Positions 1-10,322 of a stretch of DNA of 59,475 nucleotides are shown here, one piece after another. Position numbers and translations under genes: made by a program. Within the stretch, counting starts at the first letter, position 1. The number at the start of each line of letters is the position of its first letter. Below the pieces are notes generated by a model, which had not been told where the DNA came from, did no database searches, and saw only the letters and a program-made list of their open reading frames with translations. The stretch comes from an uncultured Bacteroidales bacterium (GTDB taxonomy: Bacteria; Bacteroidota; Bacteroidia; Bacteroidales; UBA932): NCBI GenBank assembly GCA_905234475.1, contig CAJOHX010000025.1, positions 1 through 59,475 on the forward strand, given 5' to 3'.

Positions 1-54
1 AACGCACCAGCGCCGATGGTACTGCCCCACCAGGTGGGAGAGTAGGCCGCTGCC
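1..54 (+). rRNA. rrf: 5S ribosomal RNA, 3' end (partial)
   Basis: The first ~54 bases match the 3' half of bacterial 5S rRNA: the conserved GCGCCGATGGTACTGC segment, then GGTGGGAGAGTAGG and the closing GC-rich strand. The 5' part lies outside the window, so an rRNA operon probably ends here. A strong terminator follows at once. The exact 3' end is uncertain by a few bases. Confidence 0.9.
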
Positions 55-62
55 GCTTTTTG

Positions 63-100
63 AAGCCCCGGACAACGAAAGTTGCCCGGGGCTTTTTTTT
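63..100 (+). terminator. Intrinsic terminator of the rRNA operon
   Basis: A 14-bp stem with one A-C mismatch (AAGCCCCGGACAAC paired with GTTGCCCGGGGCTT) closes on a GAAA tetraloop and runs into eight T residues. It sits directly behind the 5S rRNA and separates it from the ATP synthase operon. Confidence 0.93.
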
Positions 101-132
101 CAAAAAGCGTCAGCGCCCTACGGGTTCCATGA

Positions 133-154
133 TCGAGGGGGCGTACCCCCTCGA
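133..154. repeat. Short perfect palindrome between 5S rRNA and atpD
   Basis: TCGAGGGGG and CCCCCTCGA form a perfect 9-bp stem around CGTA. There is no T-run, so it is not a standard terminator. It may be a small member of the hairpin elements scattered through the window, though its sequence is not clearly the same as the others. The rest of 101-237 holds nothing else I recognise. Confidence 0.55.
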
Positions 155-237
155 GCTCCCCTGCGTCGCTTCGCTCCGAGTAAAAAGCCTGCACGCTGGC
201 GGTAATACATTGTGAATGGTTATTCGGGGAAATTTGC

Positions 238-1794
<1,557 letters not shown>

Positions 1795-1799
1795 CTCCC

Positions 1800-2051
1800 A
1801 TGTACAAGCCCCTGACCATCCGCATCCTGACCCCCGAGGGGACGCTCTTCGAAGGCACGGCCACGGCCGTGTTCCTGCCGGGAGCGGTGAGTCCCTTCGA
1901 GGTGCTCCCGGGCCACGGCGCCATCATTTCCGCGCTCAGCGCGGGAGTGATCCGCGTGGAGAACGGGAACCAGGAGGAGCGCTTTGAGCTGAGCGGCGGG
2001 GTGGTCCGGGTCCTGGACAATGTCATCACGGTGTGTGCGGAGACGGCATGA
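1800..2051 (+). CDS. atpC: F1Fo ATP synthase subunit epsilon (short form)
   Basis: Epsilon is part of the F1 central stalk and couples gamma rotation to the c-ring. At 83 aa this protein holds only the N-terminal beta-sandwich (MYKPLTIRIL, then VFLPGAVSPFEVLPGHGAII). The C-terminal two-helix domain that inhibits ATP hydrolysis in longer epsilon subunits (about 130-140 aa) is absent. Short epsilons are common in Bacteroidota, so this is probably not a truncation. It starts 5 bases after atpD and its TGA overlaps the ATG of atpB. Confidence 0.95.
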   Translation: MYKPLTIRILTPEGTLFEGTATAVFLPGAVSPFEVLPGHGAIISALSAGVIRVENGNQEERFELSGGVVRVLDNVITVCAETA

Positions 2052-3073
2052 GACGGCTGTGGCTCATATTGGCAATGTTGCTCGCGACGGCGCTGACGCC
2101 GGCGCGGGCGCAGGAAGCCGATGCGGCGGAAGAGGAGTTCGACGTGACCCACTTCATCTTCGGTCACATCGGGGATGCCTACGAGTGGCACATTACCGAG
2201 ATCAAGGGCAAGGAGATCAGCATCCCGCTGCCCTGCATCGTGATTGACGATGGCCTGCACGTCTTCTCCTCCCGGAAAATGGAGGAGCACGGCTACACGC
2301 TCAACGCGGACGGCAAGCTCGTCAATGCGGCCACCGGCGCGCGTCCGGTGGACATTTCCATAACGAAAAACGTCCTGGGCCTGATCTTCGACAGCATCCT
2401 GCTGGTGCTGCTGATCCTGCTGTGCGCCCGCTGGTACAAGCGCCACGACGTGCTGAAAGAGAAGCCGACGGGTCTCGCGGCCCTGCTTGAGCCGCTGATC
2501 GTGATGATCGAGAACGACGTGATCAAGGACGCCGTTGGGCCGGAATACAAGAAGTTCTCCCCGTACCTGCTGACGGCCTTTTTCTTCATCCTGATCAACA
2601 ACCTGATGGGCATCTTCCCGGTGTTCCCGGGCGGGGCCAACATCACCGGCAACATCGCCGTGACGGGCGTGATGGCCCTGTTTACCTTCCTGATGGTCAA
2701 CCTCTTCGGCAACAAGCACTACTGGAAGGACATCCTCTGGCCGGACGTGCCTCTTTTCCTGAAGGCCATCCCCATCATGCCGGTTATCGAGATCCTGGGC
2801 ATGTTCACCAAGCCCTTCTCGCTGATGATCCGACTCTTTGCGAACATGCTCGCGGGCCACATCATGCTCCTGAGCGTGATCGCCCTGATCTTCCTCACGG
2901 CGGCCCTGGGCCCCGTGCTCAACGGCTCCATGACGGTCGTGGCGGCGCTCTTCGGCGTCTTCCTGGACTGTCTGGAGATCCTTGTGGCCTTCCTGCAGGC
3001 CTATGTGTTCACGATGCTCTCGGCCGTGTTCATCGGCCTGGCGCATCCGCATCCCGAAACAGAAACCAATTAA
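2048..3073 (+). CDS. atpB: F1Fo ATP synthase subunit a
   Basis: Subunit a forms the proton half-channels of Fo in the cytoplasmic membrane. The 341-aa protein starts with a signal-like hydrophobic segment (MRRLWLILAMLLATALTPARA) and an acidic periplasmic extension of about 100 residues, typical of Bacteroidota subunit a. A multi-helix core follows. The essential arginine is visible in SLMIRLFANMLAGH. The ATG at 2048 overlaps the atpC stop codon by 4 bases, which suggests coupling; a GTG at 2033 in the same frame is less likely. Many relatives carry a small hypothetical gene between atpC and atpB; here there is none. Confidence 0.96.
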   Translation: MRRLWLILAMLLATALTPARAQEADAAEEEFDVTHFIFGHIGDAYEWHITEIKGKEISIPLPCIVIDDGLHVFSSRKMEEHGYTLNADGKLVNAATGARPVDISITKNVLGLIFDSILLVLLILLCARWYKRHDVLKEKPTGLAALLEPLIVMIENDVIKDAVGPEYKKFSPYLLTAFFFILINNLMGIFPVFPGGANITGNIAVTGVMALFTFLMVNLFGNKHYWKDILWPDVPLFLKAIPIMPVIEILGMFTKPFSLMIRLFANMLAGHIMLLSVIALIFLTAALGPVLNGSMTVVAALFGVFLDCLEILVAFLQAYVFTMLSAVFIGLAHPHPETETN

Positions 3074-3086
3074 CATTTATACAGTT

Positions 3087-3332
3087 ATGATAGGATCCAT
3101 TCTTCAAGCAGTTGTGCTCGGCAAAGTGGCCGGCGCACTCGGGGCCGGCATCGTGGCCCTTGCGGCTGCCTTTGGTATCGGCAAACTCGCCTCGTCCACG
3201 ATGGAGGCTTCGGCCCGCCAGCCCGAGATCGCCGGCGGCCTGCGTACCACGGCCATCATCATCGGCGCCCTCATCGAAGGCGTCTGCCTCTTCGGCGTCA
3301 TCGTCTGTCTGCTCGCTGTCCTGCAGTCGTAG
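3087..3332 (+). CDS. atpE: F1Fo ATP synthase subunit c
   Basis: Proteolipid of the rotating c-ring. The 81-aa protein is two hydrophobic helices joined by the polar loop ARQPE (residues 43-47). The ion-binding acid is Glu64 in GALIEGVCLFG. The residue after it is Gly, not the Ser/Thr seen in sodium-binding c subunits, so proton coupling is the better guess. It lies 13 bases after atpB and 3 bases before atpF. The start at 3087 gives a standard N-terminus. Confidence 0.96.
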   Translation: MIGSILQAVVLGKVAGALGAGIVALAAAFGIGKLASSTMEASARQPEIAGGLRTTAIIIGALIEGVCLFGVIVCLLAVLQS

Positions 3333-3335
3333 CCT

Positions 3336-3842
3336 ATGTCGCTGATCACACCGAGTTTCGGCCTCCTCTTCTGGATGGTCGTGATCTTCGGGATCGTGTT
3401 CTTCCTGCTTGCGAAGTTCGGATTCCCGGTGATCACGAAGGCCGTCCAGACCCGCTCCGACCACATCGCCGACTCCCTCAAGGCCGCCGACCAGGCCCGG
3501 GAGCAGCTGGCGAACCTGGCCCAGGAGCAGGCCAAAATGATTGAGGAGACCCGGCTGGAGCAATCCCGCATCTTAAAGGAGGCGTCCGAGACGCGCGAGA
3601 AGATTCTCGCGCAAGCGAAGGAGGAAGCTTCCGCCGAAGCGGCGAAAGTGCTCGAGCACGCCAAGCTGGAGATTGCCGCGGAGCGCGAGAGCGCCATCCG
3701 CGACATCCGCCGGCAGGTGGCGATGATTTCGGTGGATGTGGCGGAAAAGATCGTCCGCAAGGACCTCGACGCCTCGGAGGGCCAGTTGGCCCTGATCGAC
3801 CGCATGGTCGACGAGGCTGAGCAGGCCCAGCTGCCCAACTGA
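3336..3842 (+). CDS. atpF: F1Fo ATP synthase subunit b
   Basis: Peripheral stalk subunit that holds F1 against Fo. The 168-aa protein has one N-terminal membrane helix (about residues 8-28, LLFWMVVIFGIVFFLLAKFG) and then a long charged coiled coil rich in Ala, Glu, Gln and Lys. This is the normal size and layout. It starts 3 bases after atpE and ends 8 bases before atpH. Confidence 0.95.
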   Translation: MSLITPSFGLLFWMVVIFGIVFFLLAKFGFPVITKAVQTRSDHIADSLKAADQAREQLANLAQEQAKMIEETRLEQSRILKEASETREKILAQAKEEASAEAAKVLEHAKLEIAAERESAIRDIRRQVAMISVDVAEKIVRKDLDASEGQLALIDRMVDEAEQAQLPN

Positions 3843-3850
3843 CGAATGCG

Positions 3851-4326
3851 ATGAACACGGGAATCATCTCCTCTCGCTATGCCACCGCCCTGCTGCGCTA
3901 CACGCAGGAGACGGGCGGCGGAGAGCGCGTGTGCGCCCAGGTGCGCCGCCTGCTCGAGCATCCGGAGGAGCGTCCCGGCGCGCTCGAGCCCGAGCTGGAG
4001 CGCTTCGTCCGCCTCCTCGTCAAGAACGGCCGCATGGGCGAAGTCCGCTTCATCTTCCGCAGTTTCATCGCGATGTACTACCGCTCCCGCGGCATCCGGG
4101 TGGCCCGCCTGACCACCGCCGTGCCCGCGCAGGAGCTGGAGCAGCGGCTCCGCGCCATGCTGGAGAAGCAGCTTGGCTGTGAGGTGCTGCTGGAGTCGGG
4201 CGTGGATCCCGACCTGCTGGGCGGCTTCACCCTCGAGGTGGGCGACTACCTGCTCGACGCGAGCGTCCGTCGCCAGATCGAGACGATACGCCGCCAGTTC
4301 GTCATCCAAAACAACAGAATCGTATA

Positions 4327-4327
<1 letters not shown>
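3851..4327 (+). CDS. atpH: F1Fo ATP synthase subunit delta
   Basis: Delta caps F1 and joins it to the b-subunit stalk. The 158-aa protein begins [17 protein letters not shown], the usual delta N-terminus, and ends with the conserved pattern [20 protein letters not shown]. It is slightly shorter than the common 175-180 aa. Its stop overlaps the ATG of atpA by one base (TAATG), which suggests translational coupling. Confidence 0.93.
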
Positions 4328-5919
<1,592 letters not shown>

Positions 5920-5934
5920 TCGCAAGGCAGACGG

Positions 5935-7017
5935 ATGGCATCGCTTCGGGAGACACGGGACCGCATCAATTCGGTGCGCAGCACGCTGAAGATCACTTCG
6001 GCGATGAAGCTCGTTGCCTCCGCCAAGCTCCGCAAGGCCCAGAAGGCCATCGAAGCCCTCCGCCCCTACGAGCGCACCCTCGCGGAGATTCTTTCTGCTG
6101 TGTCGGCCGCGCGTCCCGATGTGCCCGCGTCTCGGCTTCCATCCTCGCTTCCCGCTGACGCGGGAACCGGATTCGGCGCCACGAATCCTGCTGCGGCTGA
6201 GCCTTCGCCGTCGGGCAACATCGGCTCCGCTGCGGCAGCCATGAAAGCCGGGAGCGGCAGTGCCACCGCGCAGCCGTTCACCCGGGTAGGGTCGGGCGTC
6301 AGCGAAGCGAAGCCCGATAGCGGAGCGGTGGCAGCTGCCGGACCGGCGATAGCGGTTGTGGCAATTGCGTCGAACAGTTCGCTGTGCGGGGGATTCAACG
6401 GGAATGTGATTCGGAAGGCGCTGGAGACGATCCAGGGCTGCGAGGGCGCGGTGGAGGTGTATCCCATCGGGCGGAAGATGGTCGACGGGCTGCGGCGCGC
6501 GGGCTATACGGCGCCGGGCGACTGGAACGACCTCATCGGCCATCCGGCCTACGACAAGTCCGCCGACCTGGCGCGCTCGCTCTCCGAGCGCTTCCTCGCG
6601 GGGGAAATCTCCCGCGTGGTGCTCGTCTACACGCGCTTCAAGTCGGCCTCCAGCCAGGAGCCCGTCGCGGAAACCTGGCTGCCGTTCGAGATCCCCGATC
6701 AGGTCGGGGATGACTCCAAAGGAGTCACAGATCGTCATTCCCGGCTTGACCGGGAATCTCAAGATGTCAAATACATCCTGGAGCCCGATGCGGAGGCACT
6801 GGTGGCGCAGCTGCTGCCGCAGGTGATGCTGCTGAAGTTCCACGCGGCCATTCTGGATTCTGCGGCCGCGGAGCAGGCCGCCCGCACGATTGCGATGCAG
6901 ACCGCGACCGACAACGCCGAAGACCTCCTCGGCGAGCTCACCCTCGAATACAACAAGGGCAGGCAGCAGAAGATTACCGCCGAAATCCTCGACCTCCTCG
7001 GCGGGTCCGCGCAGTAG
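5935..7017 (+). CDS. atpG: F1Fo ATP synthase subunit gamma with two in-frame palindrome-encoded insertions
   Basis: Gamma is the rotor shaft of F1. Both terminal helices are intact: ASLRETRDRINSVRSTLKI at the start, and TIAMQTATDNAEDLLGELTL and NKGRQQKITAEILDLLGG at the end. The core motif SNSSLCGGFNGNV lies at 147-159. At 360 aa it is about 70 residues longer than the usual ~290. The excess is in two low-complexity stretches: residues ~58-136 (rich in Ala, Pro, Ser and Gly) just before the conserved SNSSLCGGFN strand, and residues ~253-277. Both are encoded by DNA full of hairpins, and the second matches an intergenic repeat of this genome. The frame is kept, and both inserts lie in regions that vary among relatives, so the protein may still work. 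It is the last gene of the operon. Confidence 0.95.
   Translation: MASLRETRDRINSVRSTLKITSAMKLVASAKLRKAQKAIEALRPYERTLAEILSAVSAARPDVPASRLPSSLPADAGTGFGATNPAAAEPSPSGNIGSAAAAMKAGSGSATAQPFTRVGSGVSEAKPDSGAVAAAGPAIAVVAIASNSSLCGGFNGNVIRKALETIQGCEGAVEVYPIGRKMVDGLRRAGYTAPGDWNDLIGHPAYDKSADLARSLSERFLAGEISRVVLVYTRFKSASSQEPVAETWLPFEIPDQVGDDSKGVTDRHSRLDRESQDVKYILEPDAEALVAQLLPQVMLLKFHAAILDSAAAEQAARTIAMQTATDNAEDLLGELTLEYNKGRQQKITAEILDLLGGSAQ
6149..6340. repeat. Palindromic element inside atpG (first insertion)
   Basis: Within the extra gamma-subunit segment, TTCCCGC/GCGGGAA forms a hairpin at 6149-6166. A nested palindrome follows: outer arms CGGCAGTGCCACCGC (6255-6269) and GCGGTGGCAGCTGCCG (6325-6340) pair with one extra base, and enclose TCGGGC (6292-6297) with GCCCGA (6312-6317). 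The nesting resembles the element inside rnr, but the sequence differs. Confidence 0.7.
6691..6760. repeat. Triple hairpin inside atpG (second insertion), matching intergenic repeats
   Basis: Three hairpins lie in a row: ATCCCCGA/TCGGGGAT (6691-6711), TGACTCC/GGAGTCA (6711-6727) and ATTCCCGG-cttga-CCGGGAAT (6737-6757). The third, with flanks CGTC and CTC, is nearly identical to the intergenic hairpins at 40661-40690 and 45854-45881. It is translated in frame as part of AtpG (about residues 253-277). Confidence 0.85.
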
Positions 7018-7058
7018 TCTCCGCCTCCGTGATGCGCAAATAGTTGAAAGCCAGTAAA

Positions 7059-7105
7059 TTAAGAAAATGAGCACCCCTTCCGGCTTGGGGTGCTCATTTT
7101 CTTAA
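7059..7105. terminator. Bidirectional terminator between atpG and the PorV-like gene
   Basis: A perfect 19-bp stem (TTAAGAAAATGAGCACCCC and its complement) closes on a 9-base loop. It has A/T-rich ends on both sides, so it can end transcription of atpG on the plus strand and of the convergent minus-strand operon. The rest of 7018-7178 shows nothing else. Confidence 0.93.
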
Positions 7106-7178
7106 TTATCGTTCAATCAATCAGTTATTGATCACGGCGAGCGGCGGGCGGGAAGACCGTTAGCTTGCACACGCTGTT

Positions 7179-8066
7179 TTAGAATCTATAGGAGATGCCG
7201 AGGTGGGCGGATCCGGTGAGGGTCGGGGAGGCGAGCAGGATCGAGAAGTCCAGGCCGAAACCATCCAGCAGCAGTCCGGCACCGAGCGAAGCGAAGGAGG
7301 GGAGTCCCTTGTCGGCGGCGCCGTAATGGTAGCCGCCCCGCAGGACGAAAACCGCAAAGGGCCAGTACTCCACGCCCACGCCGGCCATCACGCCGGCACC
7401 CACCAGATAATCCACTTCCGCGGTAGCCTCGAATTCTGTGAGCGCATAGCGCAACCCGCCCTTGACCAGGGTCGGTAGCGCGTAGGCGTTGTCGCCGTAG
7501 CGGATCTTGCCGCCCAGGTTGAAGGCCGACAGGCCTACGGTGAAGGCGTCGGCGCTGTACATCGCCGACAGGTCGGCGCAGAATGCGGCGCCGGTCACCT
7601 CGGGGCTCAGCGCGGACGAGGCCATGCGGGCGGTCGCCGACAGGGCAAAGCCCGGCGCGGGCGACCACGCGGCGCCGAGGGACAGGGCGTAGTCAATGGG
7701 GCTGAATTTGTCTTTGACCTCACCGAATTCCGTGACGGCCTGGTAGGGCTGGGCGAAGCTGCCTTTGGCCGAGAGGCCGACGGCAAACGTCCCCGTGCGG
7801 TACCAGCCGCCGGCGGAGAAACGGTTGTCGGCACTGGGCTTGGGCGCCCAATAGCCGTAGGCGGCGCCGATGGCGAACTGGTCGGGGTTGAGCGCGGCCG
7901 CCGCGAAATTGTGCTCCAGGGCCCACGCATCCGCCTCCAGGGCGACGCTGGCGCCACCCAGGGCGGCACTGTGCGGATCGCCGGGGTTGTAGAGCAGCGG
8001 CAGCGACTGGGCACCGAGGGCGGCGCTCAGGAACAAAAGGCCAAAGGCGAGCAGAAGTCTTTTCAT
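7179..8066 (-). CDS. PorV/PorQ-like outer-membrane beta-barrel protein
   Basis: A 295-aa protein with a signal peptide (MKRLLLAFGLLFLSAALGAQ), then the pattern NPGDPHSAALGGASVAL and alternating amphipathic strands ending in Phe (GISYRF), as in outer-membrane barrels. The early GGASVAL segment followed by NP and the overall layout resemble the PorV/PorQ family, whose PorV member carries substrates of the type IX secretion system at the outer membrane. It lies 6 bases downstream of a subtilase that carries a type IX sorting domain and is probably co-transcribed with it. It is shorter than typical PorV (about 380-400 aa), so a paralog rather than PorV itself is likely. Confidence 0.65.
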   Translation of the reverse strand: MKRLLLAFGLLFLSAALGAQSLPLLYNPGDPHSAALGGASVALEADAWALEHNFAAAALNPDQFAIGAAYGYWAPKPSADNRFSAGGWYRTGTFAVGLSAKGSFAQPYQAVTEFGEVKDKFSPIDYALSLGAAWSPAPGFALSATARMASSALSPEVTGAAFCADLSAMYSADAFTVGLSAFNLGGKIRYGDNAYALPTLVKGGLRYALTEFEATAEVDYLVGAGVMAGVGVEYWPFAVFVLRGGYHYGAADKGLPSFASLGAGLLLDGFGLDFSILLASPTLTGSAHLGISYRF

Positions 8067-8072
8067 ACGCGG

Positions 8073-10322
8073 CTAATACTTGACAATCGTTTTGGTCTGC
8101 TGCTTCCCGCCGAAGTCCACCTGGAGGGTGTAGGAGCCGGGCGCGAGGCTGCGCACGTCGAGCTGGATGGGGCTGAACGGCCCGGCGGGCTCATCTGCGC
8201 TGCACACCAGGGCGCCGCTCCGGCTGTAGAGCTCAGCCTTGGTCTGCACTTCGGTGGCAGGACGGATATAAAGGTAGTCCGAGACCGGATTGGGATAGAC
8301 GTCCAGGTCCAGGAAGGTGTTGCGGGAGAGGAGGGTGAAGGTGGCCTGGCACTTCGCCCGGCGGGCGTCAAGGGCCGTGACGGTCACCTTGGTCTGCCCG
8401 TACGCTTTCGGGGTGAGGTTGAGGATGCTGCCAATCACGGAGCCGCCGACCACGCCGTCGCGGGAGAAACTCACTTCGTAGCTGAGCGTCTCGCCGTCGG
8501 CATCGGTGAAATACGGCAGCAGGTCGATGTTGAGGGGCGCGGCCGAGGCGGCGTTGACCGCCTGGTCTTCGAAGCGGAGGACCTGCTGCGGGGCATGGTT
8601 CTCCAGGATGGTGAAATGGATGCGCTCCATAACGGTGCCGCCGACGCTGATGGCGGCCGAGTAGGTGCCCGGCTCCGCCTTGAGGGCGTTGATCTGCATG
8701 CGTACCTGGGTGGTCGTACAGGTGGCCGTGGCGCCGGGACAGGCGCTCTGGAAGGTGACGGCGAGCTTCTTCCTGTCGTTGCCGCCGATGCGGTATTCGA
8801 CCGTCAGCGTCTCGTGGGACTTGATCTCGTAGTCCCCGTCGTAGTCGGTCGTGACCGTGATGCCCTCCAGGTCGGGATCCTCCGGGGTGACCTGGCAGGT
8901 GAACGCGCCGTAGGCGTCGAGCATGCCGCCGCCGATGGTGCGCCCTGCGGGCAGCTCGTAGCCGCTCATGCGGGCGCCGCCCAGCAGCCGGGCCTTGAGA
9001 TCCTCGTTGGTGAAGCCCGGGCCGCCGTAGTAGGAGACCAGCAGCGCTGCGACACCCGAAACGTGCGGAGTGGCCATGGACGTGCCGGCCTGGTAGGTGT
9101 ATTCGTCGTTCATGTCCGTGCTGGCGATCCACTCCTTGGCGAAGTTGGAATCGGAGCCGCCGGGGGCGATGATGTCCACCCAGGAGCCGTAGTTGGAGTA
9201 TTCGGCCATATTGCCGTCGGGCCCGATGGCCCCCACGGCGATGACGCGTTCGTATTCGCCGGGGGCGTCGTGGCTCCAGCCTTCGTTGCCGGCGGCGAAG
9301 ATGACGATGCCGCCCTTCATGGGCCCGGTCTGGTTGCCGTAGATGTCGGTGCCGGCGTTGTCGATAAAGTAGTCGATGGCCGTCTTGGTGGCGGAAGAGT
9401 GCTGGATGAAGTCCCGGGCGCCCTTGGCGGCGTCGCTCTCGGATTCGAAATCGTAGCCCCAGCTGTTGTTGGCAATCACGGCGCCGTGGTCGGCGGCCCA
9501 GACCAGGGCGGCGGCATCGTCGCCGTCGTCCATCTCGTCGCCGCTGGTGGCGAAAATGGCGCAGGACATCAGCCGGACGCCGCCCTTGCCGTCCTTGCCG
9601 CCGGCGATGCCGGCCACGCCGGTCCCGTTGTTGCTGATGGCACCGATGGTGCCGGCCACGTGCGTGCCGTGGCTCTCCGGCTGGATCCGGGTCGGGGTGT
9701 AGCCGTCGATGAAGGTGCGGCTGCCGTTGGTGCCCGGCTGGATCACGACCCCCTTGAGGTCCTCGTGGTTGTAGTCGATGCCGCCGTCGATGACGGCCAC
9801 GATCACTTCGCTGCTGCCGGCGGTGAACTCCTCCCAGACGCGGCGGACGTTGATGTCGATGCCTTTCTTGAAGTTCTCGCCGATCGTTCCGTCGTTCTCC
9901 AGGTTCCACTGGATGGGATAGAACCTGTCGTTGAAATAGCCGCGCTGCTTGAGGCGGCGGGGCGTCTGCACGGCTTCCACGCCGGGCAGGCTGCCCAGGT
10001 CGGTCTCCGCCTTGGTGGCGGACACGCCCTCGTCGTAGCGGATGCGGTACCAGCGGTGCAGGCCGGCGGCACGGTGGCGCGGCTCGAACTCCCCGGCATC
10101 GGGGAAAATGCGCTCCGCGCTGCGGATGCCCAGCTGCCCCGCGACCGCGGAGAAATCAGGTTCGTCCGCCGCCTGCTCGGTGAGCAGCACGACGGCCCGG
10201 CCGGGCAGGGTGGCTGCCCGCCCGGGGCGGACTTCCGGGGCAGGAGCGGATACCGGGTCCTGCCGCATGCAGGCGCACAGGGCGCCGAAAAGGATCAGAA
10301 GGGGAATGAGGGAGTTTTTCAC
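8073..10322 (-). CDS. S8 subtilisin-family peptidase with type IX secretion sorting domain
   Basis: Predicted exported serine endopeptidase of 749 aa. An N-terminal hydrophobic segment ends in a lipobox-like LCAC (Cys18). A propeptide-like region follows. The catalytic triad is Asp179 (VAVIDGGIDYNHEDL), His218 (SHGTHVAGT) and Ser415 (GTSMATPHVSG). Ig-like segments lie at about 470-665. The C-terminus is a type A type IX sorting domain, starting at VYPNPVSDYLYI and ending SYTLQVDFGGKQQTKTIVKY. A lipobox and a type IX domain in one protein is unusual; the lipobox has Cys at -2 and may not be processed. The start is GTG, overlapping the stop of the S41 gene by 4 bases (GTGA). It is the middle gene of a three-gene minus-strand operon. 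Confidence 0.93.
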   Translation of the reverse strand: MKNSLIPLLILFGALCACMRQDPVSAPAPEVRPGRAATLPGRAVVLLTEQAADEPDFSAVAGQLGIRSAERIFPDAGEFEPRHRAAGLHRWYRIRYDEGVSATKAETDLGSLPGVEAVQTPRRLKQRGYFNDRFYPIQWNLENDGTIGENFKKGIDINVRRVWEEFTAGSSEVIVAVIDGGIDYNHEDLKGVVIQPGTNGSRTFIDGYTPTRIQPESHGTHVAGTIGAISNNGTGVAGIAGGKDGKGGVRLMSCAIFATSGDEMDDGDDAAALVWAADHGAVIANNSWGYDFESESDAAKGARDFIQHSSATKTAIDYFIDNAGTDIYGNQTGPMKGGIVIFAAGNEGWSHDAPGEYERVIAVGAIGPDGNMAEYSNYGSWVDIIAPGGSDSNFAKEWIASTDMNDEYTYQAGTSMATPHVSGVAALLVSYYGGPGFTNEDLKARLLGGARMSGYELPAGRTIGGGMLDAYGAFTCQVTPEDPDLEGITVTTDYDGDYEIKSHETLTVEYRIGGNDRKKLAVTFQSACPGATATCTTTQVRMQINALKAEPGTYSAAISVGGTVMERIHFTILENHAPQQVLRFEDQAVNAASAAPLNIDLLPYFTDADGETLSYEVSFSRDGVVGGSVIGSILNLTPKAYGQTKVTVTALDARRAKCQATFTLLSRNTFLDLDVYPNPVSDYLYIRPATEVQTKAELYSRSGALVCSADEPAGPFSPIQLDVRSLAPGSYTLQVDFGGKQQTKTIVKY

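Noticed and set aside
3087..3332. Sodium-driven ATP synthase
   Set aside because: The c subunit has Gly after the ion-binding Glu64 and lacks the Ser/Thr of sodium sites.
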